Part shown: one piece after another, positions 45,205-55,339 of the stretch
How the letters are laid out: each line of letters starts with the position of its first letter
Numbering within the stretch: the stretch's first letter is position 1
From: Paragorgia papillata
Taxonomy: Eukaryota; Cnidaria; Anthozoa; Scleralcyonacea; Coralliidae
Length of the DNA: 64,000 nt
Direction: 5' to 3'
NCBI GenBank assembly: GCA_035771165.1
Contig: JAWNZC010000234.1
Location: 3,877,001-3,941,000, forward strand
Made by a program: the position numbers and the translations under genes
Notes under the pieces: model-generated
What the model saw: only the letters and a program-made list of their open reading frames with translations
Told to the model about the DNA's origin: nothing
Database searches by the model: none

Positions 45205-45735
45205 TCTCTCCTCCGCAGAGGTTAAGTTTCGGAGATTGGAGGTTTCGGGCACAGAATATAGAAATACGACCAGAAGTCCAACTCACGTGACAACTTGTCC
45301 GCATTTCTTTAATGCGCATGCGCGATATTTTACGCCACCAGACGCCATCCCACGCGATCCTACGCAATGTCCTACGCCATCCTATGCAATCCTGGCAAGT
45401 TCCCCCGGCAGTTTTAACCTTCTTTTGAAGGTCCAAACTGCCGGGGGAACTTGCCAGGATTGCGAGGAATCAAGATGCGCGAGGCGACATGCGCGAGGAT
45501 AGAAACGTCAAAGGTTGCGACGCGAGTTGGACTTCTGGTCGTATTTCTATTCTGTGTTCCGAGGGTCGTCGGATATGCTCGGAGGCGTCAGCTGGACATA
45601 AGTAGTGCGGGCGAAACTAGTCCAACGGACCGCCCGCACTCTTTATGTCCAGCTGACGATTTCGACGCATCTCCGACGATCCCCGACATAGCCGATCTCC
45701 AAAAGAACCTCTGCGAAGGAGAGAGGTGTAAGCAT
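45205..45735. repeat. 530-bp compound palindrome (three nested hairpins)
   Basis: The outer arms pair ACAGAATATAGAAATACGAC + CAGAAGTCCAACTC (about 45251-45285) with GAGTTGGACTTCTGGTCGTA + TTTCTATTCTGTG (about 45525-45556). Inside is a near-perfect 68-bp hairpin: CCTGGCAAGTTCCCCCGGCA (45391) and inverse. A third hairpin follows: GTCAGCTGGACATAAG.AGTGCGGGCG with its inverse (45588-45657). No protein motif is present. Confidence 0.8.
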
Positions 45736-45820
45736 ACCTTGAAAACTGCATAATATTATTATTAGCAAAAAACAAAGCGCACAGCCACTAGTCAGATATT
45801 TAAGCTGGTAGACTCTAAGG

Positions 45821-46040
45821 TGCTGATTACATGAGCTGGGCTAGCCTGGTTAACTTGGCTCACGCGATTGATTAGGATCTCACTGTGGTTTTGAAACTCG
45901 CATACACTAAATTTACAAAGAAGGATTGGTTTAGTTTAGATGTAAACAAATCTAAACGTTAATTCAAATCTCCTTTTGCGGCCGAGGAAAGAATTTCGTG
46001 ACACGAGTCAGCCCGGTTAGCACTGGCTCATGTAATCAGC
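45821..46040. mobile_element. 220-bp MITE, GCTGATTACATGAGC termini
   Basis: TGCTGATTACATGAGCTGGG at the left is inverted as GCTCATGTAATCAGC at the right, and GGTTA/CCGGTTAG phrases pair further in. It is flanked by CTAAGG and CTAAAGG, a possible imperfect TSD. Confidence 0.68.
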
Positions 46041-46312
46041 CCCTAAAGGGATGTAATAAATCAGTTATGCAGATGTCTTGTTTGTTTTCCGTGTTCCTGT
46101 AAGAAACTTGTAATGAATTGTTAGTTTCATTACTGTGAATATAGATATAAAAGAGAATATGTGAAAATTTTGCTGATGCACTATTGCATTCCGCAAATGT
46201 TGCATTAAATGATTTTTGAACTCATAAGTTACTATTAATGTATGTATAGTTACCTGTTTGTATTGTTATGTATAGTTATCATTCAACGATGTATGTATAG
46301 CTTATACACTCT

Positions 46313-46440
46313 AAAAAAAGGTGTGTTCAAATAACACACCTTTTTTGTCCAGAAATTGACACGCTTTAAGGTGTGTTATTCAACACACCTTGGTGTGTTA
46401 TTCAACACACCTTGGTGTGTTCAATAACACACCTTAAAGT
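46313..46440. repeat. Palindromic GGTGTGTTATTCAACACACC array, left end
   Basis: Units of AAGGTGTGTTATT and its inverse alternate, so each pair is a small hairpin. The same units lie at 46920-47190 and, less regular, at 51380-51870. Confidence 0.9.
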
Positions 46441-46928
46441 GTTTATGAAACGAAAATTAAGTTTGTCTTATTTGAAAGAACTTTTGAAATGACAAAGTAA
46501 GATCTTTTGCTGTTTTTTGTTTCCTTGCTTCGTTTATGAGATATTTCAGTTTGTTTTATATGTGAAACTAACCAGTGACATCACAAGGTGCATAATGACT
46601 TACTGGGAAAGGTTATATATCTTTTCTGTTATCAAACGGAATCACTTCAAAGCAATTATGTGTGCGTTTTTCCCTTACAACAACAGAAATATACATTTTC
46701 AACTGATTCCGTTTAGTAATAGCAAAGATATATATATATAACCTTTCCCAGTAAGTCATTATGCACGTTGTGATGTCACTGGTTAGTTTCACATATAAAA
46801 CAAACTGAAATATCTCATAAACGAAGCAAGGAAACAAAAAACAGCAAAAGATCTTACTTTGTCATTTCAAAAGTTCTTTCAAATAAGACAAACTTAATTT
46901 TCGTTTCATAAACACTTTAAGGTGTGTT
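46429..46928. repeat. 0.5-kb near-perfect palindrome, ~215-bp arms
   Basis: The arm from AACACACCTTAAAGTGTTTA to TTATCAAACGGAATCA (46644) is inverted from TGATTCCGTTTAGTAAT (46704) to CACTTTAAGGTGTG (46928), with a 59-base spacer. Differences are few, such as AAGGTGC/ACGTGC and a longer TATATA run. The two mirrored 74-codon frames here are the same arm read twice. Confidence 0.93.
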
Positions 46929-47190
46929 TTCCGTTTGTCCAGAATTTTACACGTTTTAAGGTGTGTTTTTAGAAAGGTGTGTTATGCAACACACCAACGT
47001 GTGTTATTCAACACACCAAGATGTGTTATTCAACACACCAAGGTGTGTTATGTAACACACCTTCAGTTGTATTGAATAACACATTATAGGTGTATTATTT
47101 AACACACCATTAGGTGTGTTATGCAACACACCTTTGCAGTAGATGTGTTGTTTAACAAGGTGTGTTACAAATAACACACCTTCAGCTGTG
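46920..47190. repeat. Palindromic GTGTGTT/AACACAC array
   Basis: Eight or more hairpin pairs such as GGTGTGTTATGTAACACACC. Confidence 0.9.
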
Positions 47191-48490
47191 TTAAATAAAA
47201 AATATATGGTAAATACACAGAATGCATATACATGTATGATAAATATATTTATTAAATAATAAACACTAATTTTACATAGTTATAGCTATATATGGCTTAG
47301 TTTAAGTTAATACAACAAAAATAGCAAATCCATACAGGTTTGTCCTTTTTATGATAAAAATATTATGCAGCTAGCACTATAATAATATCCATATACAAGT
47401 GAAGCTAAATAGCAATGAAATGATTATAAATTGTCCTTTTTATAATAAAGGTATAATGTAACTACATGCAGTTGCTGCTGCTTATAAGCAAAAGTCCCTA
47501 ATATGGAAAAGTTGCTTAATATATATAAAGTTTTCGTCCGTTGCCATTTATGCAAAATCCGCTTATAAGCAAAAACCTAGAATAACCACTTAACTATGTT
47601 ACATGTACATATGTGGTTCTGCATCTATATCCAAAATACATCGTTCAGCATTTAGGATACTTGTATTTAGAATGTTGGTATTTTCAAAGTGTACTTAACA
47701 ACAATCCAATCTTGGAGATCAACAATCCTTTTCTTTCGTTGAGAAGTTGGCTTTTGCATCATCACTCAATGTGCACCAGTCCGGTCCTGTAAAATGAAAA
47801 CATTAATTCAACAATTTGTTAACTAATATTTAATAAGATATTCAAAGGGTATACATTAACCACTTTGCAACAAAACTCAAAATTTCAATTTATAAGTTAA
47901 AATTTTGATTTTGTTGTGATTTTTCTTTATTGAAATACATTAGTCACTCCATTTAACCCACTGATGCCTACAATAGGGTGTCTGAGGAATCATCTGCTGA
48001 TAAACAGAGTAAAACAACAAAGGGGACATTTTCGGAGCTGGCTCAGGCACGAATGGGTAATAATTGTTTAGCTCAATACCATTGCTACCACCCCTTAGAG
48101 AGTAAAATCATCTGGAGTGTAAATTAATGTCAATATTAAACTTTATATACAAAGTATATATATGACTTAATCTTCCATCATATACTGCATCACAGATGAG
48201 CTCTCAGTAATGACCTACTACGGCTACCAGCTGACTAGCTTCCCAGGGTCAAGAGTAAGATTCCCGCCAAAGGTCACATACTCACACAATACATTCCTCC
48301 TAACTACAAGATTGCAGTTACCGAACAAACAATTTGGACAGAAAATTCTACTTTCCTAGCAAAATTGTTGTAATTTTGAAGACAATTAGAATATAGGGAT
48401 GTTTAGTAATGATTAAGGAGTATGCAGTATCTGTGTATCACTAAAATCATACCAAATGAATATTATTAGTGTTATACCAGTTTGTGTCTT
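47191..48490. other. Element interior, no gene recognised
   Basis: AT-rich with CCGCTTATAAGC-like phrases near 47470-47580. I see no coding or RNA signature. Confidence 0.5.
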
Positions 48491-48620
48491 ATTTATCAAA
48501 CTGATCAATTTTCTAAAATATCCAGATGTGGGATATGTGTTTTTAGCATATCAATGATACTGATACTGATATATAAATATATAAATATATAAATATATAT
48601 ATATATAATTATATAGTTCA

Positions 48621-48667
48621 ATCTACAGACACGGTGTTTCGCTGTACAACAGCTCATCAGTGTAGCT
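48621..48667 (-). ncRNA. Hammerhead ribozyme, type I, copy 1
   Basis: On the minus strand: stem I CTACA (48665-48661) pairs with TGTAG; CTGATGA at 48660-48654; stem II GCTGT-TGT-ACAGC (48653-48641) is perfect; GAAA at 48640-48637; stem III is short (CA..TG with loop CCG); the cleavage triplet GTC ends at 48628. CAA/TTG extends stem I after a 1x1 mismatch. It heads a ~190-bp unit running to about 48808. Confidence 0.85.
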
Positions 48668-48808
48668 TGGAACAATCTGAATGAATTTCATCAATTACTT
48701 ATACACATGCGATCGTCGGTGACAACCGCATGTGGGACAGCATCGGTGAAGTACATTCAGATAGCGTGAAGTGCGCATGGGCCCAGAGTGCTCAAACTTC
48801 CACAAGGT
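48621..48808 (-). repeat. ~190-bp hammerhead-bearing unit, copy 1
   Basis: On the minus strand the unit runs from CCTTGTGGAAGTTTGAGCAC to the hammerhead at its 3' end and is bordered by TA-rich runs. A near-identical copy lies at 49043-49230 and a diverged inverted copy at 49322-49516. Confidence 0.85.
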
Positions 48809-48985
48809 CAGTGATATTTATATATCAGTATCAGTATCATTGATATGCTAAAAACACATATCCCACATCTGGATATTTTAGAAAATTGATATATATATAT
48901 ATATATATATATATGCTAAAAATATATAAATATGCTAAAAACACATATCCCACATCTGGATATTTTAGAAAATTGATCAGTTTGA

Positions 48986-49040
<55 letters not shown>

Positions 49041-49042
49041 CA

Positions 49043-49089
49043 ATCTACAGACACGGTGTTTCGCTGTACAACAGCTCATCAGTGTAGCT
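49043..49089 (-). ncRNA. Hammerhead ribozyme, type I, copy 2
   Basis: Identical to copy 1 and displaced by exactly 422 bases; all core and stem residues are kept. It heads the second ~190-bp unit (to about 49230). Confidence 0.85.
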
Positions 49090-49233
49090 TGGAACAATCT
49101 GAATGAATTTCATCAATTACTTATACACATGCGATCGTCGGTGACAACCGCATGTGGGACAGCATCGGTGAAATACATTCAGATAGCGTGAAGTGCGCAT
49201 GGGCCCAGAGTGCTCAAACTTCCACAAGGGTAG

Positions 49234-49246
49234 TGAGCGTTGCATG

Positions 49247-49321
<75 letters not shown>
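49234..49321. repeat. (TA)n microsatellite between hammerhead units
   Basis: Pure TA run of about 75 bases separating the second and third (inverted) units. Other TA runs lie at 48890-48914 and 48988-49036. Confidence 0.9.
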
Positions 49322-49328
<7 letters not shown>

Positions 49329-49463
49329 GGAAGTTTGAGCACTCTGGCCCTATACCACCTCATGCTCTCTAGATGTGCGCACTATTTACATTATCGCACA
49401 ATCGTTGTCACCGGCAATTGCTTGGGGTATATATAAGTAGTGTTCTCACATCTAGATTGTTCC

Positions 49464-49510
49464 AAGCTACACTGATGAGCCGTAGTACAGCGAAACACAT
49501 GTCTGTATAT
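49464..49510 (+). ncRNA. Hammerhead ribozyme, type I, inverted diverged copy
   Basis: Plus strand: CTACA 49467-49471, CTGATGA 49472-49478, stem II GCCGT-AGT-ACAGC (one C-A mismatch), GAAA 49492-49495, short stem III CA-CA-TG, GTC to 49503, then TGTATATTG. The stem I pairing is weakened at one position. It ends the unit that starts near 49322 with CTTTGTGGAAGTTTGAGCAC. Confidence 0.75.
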
Positions 49511-49636
49511 TGAACTATATATATATAAAATAGGTTGTGTCTTACCCACGCTGTGATTGGTCAATTACCGTGTTTATATCAGGCTATGTAAACACGGTTG
49601 TGATGTCACGGCACATTTTTTAGCCTTATTCCATAA

Positions 49637-49830
49637 AAGAAATAGAAAATGGATGCCCTGTGTTTATATAACCTGATGCAAACACTCGAGTGAGTTGGGA
49701 GAATTCGAAAGTACTTATGTAAACTCTCGCCTACGGCTCGGGTTCACATAAACTTTCGAATTCTCCCAACTCACTCTCGTGTTTGCATCAGGCTATATAA
49801 ACACAGGCGGCCCTTTTCTATTTCTTAAAT
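49637..49830. repeat. ~190-bp foldback element
   Basis: AAGAAATAGAAAATGG, CCTGTGTTTATATAACCTGA and GTTGGGAGAATTCGAAAGT are all mirrored in order on the right, giving arms of about 85-90 bases. The loop holds CGCCTACGGCTCGGG. Confidence 0.88.
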
Positions 49831-49934
49831 ATATATAGTTAGACCAATATATGATCTGCAATTAGTATTTTGAGATATCAACATGCGTATTGGAATAGAT
49901 CATTATGTCATTAGTCAATAAATAAACTACTACA

Positions 49935-50272
49935 CATGTAAAAAGCTGTTACAAACCTGCAAGCAAGTTGTTACAAGGCTGTTCAACAGGCCGTCACCGT
50001 CACTGATGTGTTTGCACTGCAGGCTGTCCCAGTCTGTTAACATGTCTGTAACAGATTGTTGACAACTTGTAACAAGGTTGATGACTCCAACAGACTGATG
50101 ACAAGTTGTTTCAACAACCTGTTACCGCTCTGCACTTAACAAGTTGTTAATAGGTTGATGCTAACAAGGTTGTAGCAGCTTCTTGAATGAACAGCATTGT
50201 TACAACTTGTTCCCAGGCTTGCTACAAGCCTGTTGCGAACACATCCTGTTGACAAGCTGTGAGATTTTTACG
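49935..50272. repeat. Degenerate TTGTTACAA-type array, locus 3
   Basis: Units such as GCTGTTACAAACCTGCAAGC, AACTTGTAACAAGGTTGATG and ACTTGTTCCCAGGCTTGC. Same family as 28925-29220 and 39050-39370. Confidence 0.82.
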
Positions 50273-51380
50273 TGTGTAGTATATGAATTAAGCTTATTTA
50301 AGGATTTTACTTACCAATAACAGCAAGTTGAATGGTTGAACACAACTGAACAAGGTAACTCTACCCTATGCACTAGAAAACAAGAGAAAATAATATATGA
50401 ATGAATAAGCGAATAAACAAACACACACACAAAACATACTGTTAGTCTGTTACCAACAATTTAATATTTCATGATGATGAATTCTGCCAGTGATTCAGTG
50501 AAAATACACTAATCACAAATAACATTTACTTCAAGGTCTGAATGCTGTAGTTTTACATAAGATAATCCTTATCATGAAAGCAACGGTGGCTAAAGAATGG
50601 AAAAAAAGATAGAATGATTTGAGAGTTTGTTAGGAACCACAATTGACTAAATTGAGAAGAGATTCCAGCCGCCATGTTGACGAGTCAAAACATGATGACT
50701 TTATACTTAATCAACTATAGTAACTTCAGTAGAAAATGGTTTGTATTGGACAATCAAAGAGGAAATTTGACAACGAGAGCCAGAAAAAAATTCACATTAC
50801 AATAAGTAGGAAAATAGAAAACAAACGATAAATACTCAATCTCTTAATACCTTGCTCGTAGCCACGTGCGAGAGAAGCTTCTAGGACTTCTTGGTTCAAC
50901 TGGATTTTCATGGCTTCTAGTTAAATCTTTCCGTAAGAAGAACATGTTACTTCGGTGAAGACTGTCTGCTTGATCTCTTCGCAAACAAAAAGTCTTATTA
51001 CCAAAAGTTTCTATAGCTTGAATCTCAAAAGTCACAATCACAAAAACACCATCACAAACGAATTTCAAACGTGGCGCGCTGATGATGATGATGAGATGAG
51101 ATGAGAATCGAGATGACGCTATCCCAAATATCAATGCGCGCTCGCTAGCTGCGCGGTTTAATGGCTGCATGCGCCTGGGTACGACCACGGTACGACACTG
51201 TTGACGGCGCTGTTTAACCAGAAGTTTTATTAGCCTTTCTTTCTGAATTCTGATATGCTATTCCAGTGTTTCAAAATTACAAACCTATTGATTCGGAATT
51301 ACTTCATGCACATTTAGGTATAGATATAAAGTTTTAAACGAAGGGATATTTAAGCTAAATAAATGTTTTATTATATTTAC
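50273..51380. other. Element interior, no gene supported
   Basis: A 114-codon minus-strand frame (50844-51188) has no motif I recognise and starts in a GC-richer patch. I do not call it a gene. Confidence 0.5.
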
Positions 51381-51870
51381 AAGATGTGTTATTCCAAAGC
51401 GTTTGTTGGTGTTACCGAAATTATTCTGTTTGAAGAGTGAATTATTTCAAAAGATGTGCTGTTTCAAAAAGCGTGTTTTTCGAAAGGTGTATTATTATTG
51501 TGAAAGGTGTGTTATTTGAAAGGTGTGTTTTTTATAAGATGTGTTAGTCAAAAGGTGTGTTATTCTTAAGAAGGTGTGTTAGTGTAAAAGGTGTGTTTTT
51601 CGCAAAGGTGTGTTTTCGACCCAAGGTGTGTTAAAAATAACACACCTTAGTTTTGACAAGGTGTGTTAGTCAAAAGTGTTATTAGAAGGTGTGTTAAAAA
51701 ACACACCCAGGTGTGTAAATCAGCACAACAAGGTGTGTAAATTAACACAGTTTGGTGTGTTTTGTAACACACCATGGTGTGTTTCAAAAGATACACACAA
51801 AAACGTGTGTTAAAATAACACACCTTGGTGTGTTGATTTACACAACTTGGTGTGTTATTTAACACATAGT
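51380..51870. repeat. GTGTGTT/AACACAC array, right end
   Basis: Loosely spaced AAGGTGTGTT words first point one way, then AACACACC hairpins dominate up to the terminal TTTTTTAGAGTG. Confidence 0.88.
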
Positions 51871-52031
51871 TTTTTAGAGTGTACTATATATAGCTTCTTA
51901 ATATTGTTCATGTCGTAGCGTGCATGACCAGGATTTGGTATCACAATAGCTCAGTTGACTATCAGATTTTGAAACCGTTTGAAATTAGAGCTCTTCGAAA
52001 ACTGAATTCCGAATAATCTCGCATTAAGGAT

Positions 52032-52169
52032 ATGTTACACGGGCGACTATTTTAAACGCAACTAAATTTCGTTAAAAATCGTTCAAAAATGGCATGTTAA
52101 ACGAATCAATTTTTTGTAATTTTGTTGCGGCAATATATGTTGCGTTAAAAATAGTCGCCCGTGTAACAT
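52032..52169. mobile_element. 138-bp MITE, ATGTTACACGGGCGAC termini
   Basis: ATGTTACACGGGCGACTATT and its inverse AATAGTCGCCCGTGTAACAT bound a short AT-rich body, with GCGTTAAA/TTTAACGC pairing further in. No clear TSD. Confidence 0.82.
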
Positions 52170-53225
52170 CATTTTTACTTTTAGTTTTGGTGAAAAACCT
52201 GACAATAATTTCTTGGCGACAATTCGAACAAACACCGTAGTCTATATGTCTATACTACAATATAAATTTCGGTGGCTTCTGGTACACGATCACAGAACGT
52301 AACAGATTTACAAAGTTTTATTCTCAAATTATTCAGTCAATAAACAGTAAATAACAATTTGATAGTGACTGAGGGTCCATTTTTGCATAACAGAAACATT
52401 TACTGTAGGAAAGCTGTGTTATCATATAGGCCCCGCACACACACCTGACGCGATTCGGCAATGCGGCGCGATTTTTCAGTTTTTGAAAGCAAATAAAACT
52501 GTCTATGAAAGGAAACTTTAGAGGCCATGTAGACCAGATGAGTCAAGATGTTCTAGACAAGACTGTTTAAACAAGCTATGAGCTTCATGGAGTCTGAAAG
52601 GAAATGCGAAACGCAAAGAAAATATAAAACCACGCATCACGCACGTAACTCTCTGGTGGCTGAGGGTCCATTTTTGCATAAGGTCTGTTTGGCACATTGA
52701 CTAGGCTAGTATATATAGTCAAACTGTATGAACACAAACTCAAGAATATTTTAATGTGCCTATAGTCTACACAATTTTTTTACTACGGGCATCCCGCAAT
52801 TTTCGCGGCAGGTCTAGTTTCCTGATGACAGCTTTTGACAAGGTCTGTTTTATATACCTTCTGATTTAATCACAACTCCGACAGGAATAATAGGCAAAGC
52901 CGATTCTTGTATGTTTTAAACTTTTAATTCGTTTTCTACAACAGAATGAACGGATTCGTTTATCAAATTATGAAATTTTGATTGCAATAATTTGTGATCT
53001 TAAAATATTCCGAGCAAAACGCGTGTCAGATAGATAGTTACTGTAAAGAATACCTTGGTCAGAATAGTATTTCCACGTAAATAAATGTGCGTAAAAGTAA
53101 AGAAAAAAACCCGCAAAGAAAATATAAAACCGCGCACGTAACTCCCTGGTGCATAAGGTCTGTTTGGCACATTGACTAGACCATACAGCAGAAACAAGCG
53201 TACATATATTTTACTTTTAATACTT
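52170..53225. other. Intergenic with imperfect direct duplication
   Basis: The phrase CATAAGGTCTGTTTGGCACA + TTGACTAG occurs at about 52677-52704 and 53152-53179, each preceded by ACGTAACTC.CTGGTG. GAGGGTCCATTTTTGCATAA occurs at about 52371 and 52661. No gene is recognised. Confidence 0.55.
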
Positions 53226-53322
53226 TATTTTACTTTACTTTACTTTACTTTACTTTACTTTACTTTACTTTACTTTACTTTACTTTACTTTACTTTACTT
53301 TACTTTACTTTACTTTACTTTA
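53226..53322. repeat. (TTTAC)n pentanucleotide microsatellite
   Basis: About 19 near-perfect units. Confidence 0.95.
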
Positions 53323-53395
53323 GTCTTTATTATATGTATAAATGCGTAAACAGATTGGTTATTCCTTTGTTTTTGTCTAACCGATTACCCCATTT

Positions 53396-53632
53396 CCCAC
53401 GATTCCCCCATTTCTCCCCAATTCCACCTTTTCTACCCGATTCCCCCTTTTCTCCCCGATTCCCCCTTTTCTCCCCGATTCCCCCTTTTCTCCCCAATTC
53501 CCCCTTTTCTCCCCCATTCCCCCTTTTCTCCCCGATTCCCCCTTTTCCGATTCCCCCATTTCCGATTCCCCCTATTCTCCCCGATTCCCCCTTTTCCGAT
53601 TCCCCCATTCCCTGATTCCCCGTTCCCCCTTT
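53396..53632. repeat. 19-bp minisatellite, GATTCCCCCTTTTCTCCCC
   Basis: About twelve units. The minus strand is G-rich (GGGGAGAAAAGGGGGAATC), so repeated G4/G5 runs could form quadruplexes. Proline- or glycine-rich frames across it are artefacts. Confidence 0.93.
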
Positions 53633-53734
53633 TAAAGATAGCCACAAGGGCTCTAACTATAAACATTCGATTCCTTTCATACATGTTGTAAATCAGATGA
53701 TTCAACGTCATCAATCAACCAAATTACTTACGGA

Positions 53735-54016
53735 TTATATATGACATTCTTTGGCGAAGGTGATGATCATGTCCTTGCACTTTAGACGATTGAGCTTCAT
53801 GTCATTTTCTGTACACCAAATGTTCATTTCATTTATGAGGGATTGTATTTCCCCCTTCTCACCTTTCTTAATGATTTCAGACACTGACGTATCATCTACA
53901 AATTTCCATCGTCGTTGATGGTGAATTGCCAAGTCATTTACCATGATTAAGAAAAGTATAGGTCCGAGCACAGTTCCCTGAGGCACACCACAGTAGATAG
54001 GCCACAGGTATAGCAC
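53735..54016 (-). pseudogene. LINE reverse transcriptase fragment
   Basis: The minus-strand frame reads YCGVPQGTVLGPILFLIMVN followed by the catalytic KFVDDTSVSE and LNRLKCKDMIITF. These are RT motifs B to D of CR1/L2- or jockey-like elements. Both ends are missing; the upstream side stops close to the start of the Polinton-like element, which may have inserted in or beside it. Confidence 0.8.
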
Positions 54017-54286
54017 ACTTTTTTCAGGACCTCTTACCCCTAGTTTTTAGTTACCAGGCTGTCCGCGTGAGTCCTGTGCGCGCGCATGTGAACCGGAAAT
54101 ACGTGTTTGAATAGAGAAACCGGTTTTAACAAGTATGAGGTTTAGAAACGGAAATAGGTTTAATGGAAATTTGTAGCAATGTCTGAGACCATTTTAAAAG
54201 AGTCAAAAAATGAAAAAAGCCTAGTTGTTTTGTGACAAGTGATTAGAACACAACTTCAAAGTTTTGTAAGGAGAATACTGTAAACG

Positions 54287-54703
54287 ATGGCAAGTAACAT
54301 ATGTGAAGTACCTGGCGATGTTGGTGATGAAGGAAGATTCCTGAGTCATCGACAGAAGGTGATTGAAGACAAACTATTAAATTGTTATGCCGACGAAGTT
54401 GCTTCAAACATATCAGGCTTGGTATTGAAGAATTGTAATGGCTGTCGTATCGAGCATCCTTCACAGAGGCAACACGACTGTTTAATGATGGAATCAGACG
54501 AACGAATTTGGTTGTACTTTGACGTGGCGTTGGAAACAGTTTCTGAAGCGAAAATTGTCGAAAAGTTTATGAACTCTTTACATGACATGAAGCCACAAGT
54601 TAATGGACTTGAACTGCTAAAATATACTTGCAAAGACTGGCGAGTATTGTTTTGTTTGAAACAGAGACAACGTCTTAAAATCCAAACTTTTAATCTTGTA
54701 TAA
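54287..54703 (+). CDS. Small Cys-rich Polinton protein of unknown function
   Basis: 138 residues from ATG 54287. The recognisable feature is CNGCRIEHPSQRQHDCLM (about residues 49-66), a Cys/His set that may hold zinc. Similar short proteins with a GC..HPSQ..H.C motif are, as I recall, frequent at this end of Polinton-type elements, but I know no function. It is followed by 0.6 kb without a gene. Confidence 0.6.
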   Translation: MASNICEVPGDVGDEGRFLSHRQKVIEDKLLNCYADEVASNISGLVLKNCNGCRIEHPSQRQHDCLMMESDERIWLYFDVALETVSEAKIVEKFMNSLHDMKPQVNGLELLKYTCKDWRVLFCLKQRQRLKIQTFNLV

Positions 54704-55275
54704 AGTACGATGTTGAAATGTGTCCTGAGCCATGTAATATTCCTAAACATACGATGAAATAAAACATGATTTAATATACTATGACTGGTCTAATTTTGTT
54801 AAACTATGGGGGTAACCGGCTTATTGATGCGAATGTTTTTTTTTTTCTCCAAGTTATATTTTGAACATTCATGCATGTACATGTACAAATTTGAATGAAG
54901 AAAGTTAATTATAGTCAATATTGTGATTTAGCCTTAATCATCCGTGCAGACGCGAAAGACAACAAAGCAAAATAATCAATATCAAAGCTGAATAGAAACA
55001 CATTAAGTTCGATCGTTAAAACTTGTTAATTTTGACCTGTTTAATGACTAATCTTATAACAAATCAAGGTAAAGTCCAGCATTGTACATCCGTGCTCGTA
55101 ATGAACAGATCTTATGTATGAATGTAATATATGTAAGCCCTCTAATGGTTTGAAAATGACATTAAGGTATTTTCCCAGTAATCACAAAATAATGACAAGT
55201 CATTATAATAGAATAGGGTAAAGTTCAAGTTACATTCGTGTTGATAATGATTTGATTTTATGCATGAACATAGAG
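54704..55275. other. Intergenic gap in the Polinton
   Basis: AT-rich, no coding motif. AATAAA near 54758 could end the upstream transcript. Confidence 0.5.
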
Positions 55276-55283
55276 TATAAAAA
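55276..55283 (+). promoter_or_regulatory. TATA box for GRF-finger gene
   Basis: TATAAAAA lies 57 bases before the ATG at 55340, a normal spacing for a short leader. Confidence 0.5.
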
Positions 55284-55339
55284 AGGATGAAATTTATAGT
55301 TGGGGTAGAGAATAATCTTTGGCACGTTCTAACGGAGAA

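Larger units (their letters stand above)
48494..48990. repeat. Inverted repeats around first hammerhead unit
   Basis: AAACTGATCAATTTTCTAAA + ATATCCAGATGTGGGATATGTGTTTTTAGCATATCA (48499-48555) recurs in reverse complement at about 48834-48892 and again at 48925-48987, with (TA)n runs between. The arms enclose the hammerhead unit at 48621-48808. Confidence 0.8.
46307..51881. mobile_element. 5.6-kb element with CACTCTAAAAAA termini and palindromic GTGTGTT arrays
   Basis: The left end CACTCTAAAAAAAGGTGTGT and the right end TAGTTTTTTAGAGTG are inverted, with TA outside each (46305-46306, 51882-51883). Both subterminal regions consist of AAGGTGTGTTATTCAACACACC-like units. There is no recognisable transposase in 47.2-51.3 kb. 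The interior contains a large palindrome, three hammerhead units, a 190-bp foldback and a TTGTTACAA array. A TA duplication fits several superfamilies, so I leave the class open. Confidence 0.68.

Noticed and set aside
46517..46837. Two 74-codon frames with the same N-terminus on opposite strands
   Set aside because: They are the two arms of one palindrome; no gene.
50844..51188. 114-codon minus-strand frame
   Set aside because: No recognisable domain and unusual composition; may be chance.
53172..53714. Proline- and glycine-rich frames
   Set aside because: Products of the 19-bp minisatellite and (TTTAC)n; no conserved motif.
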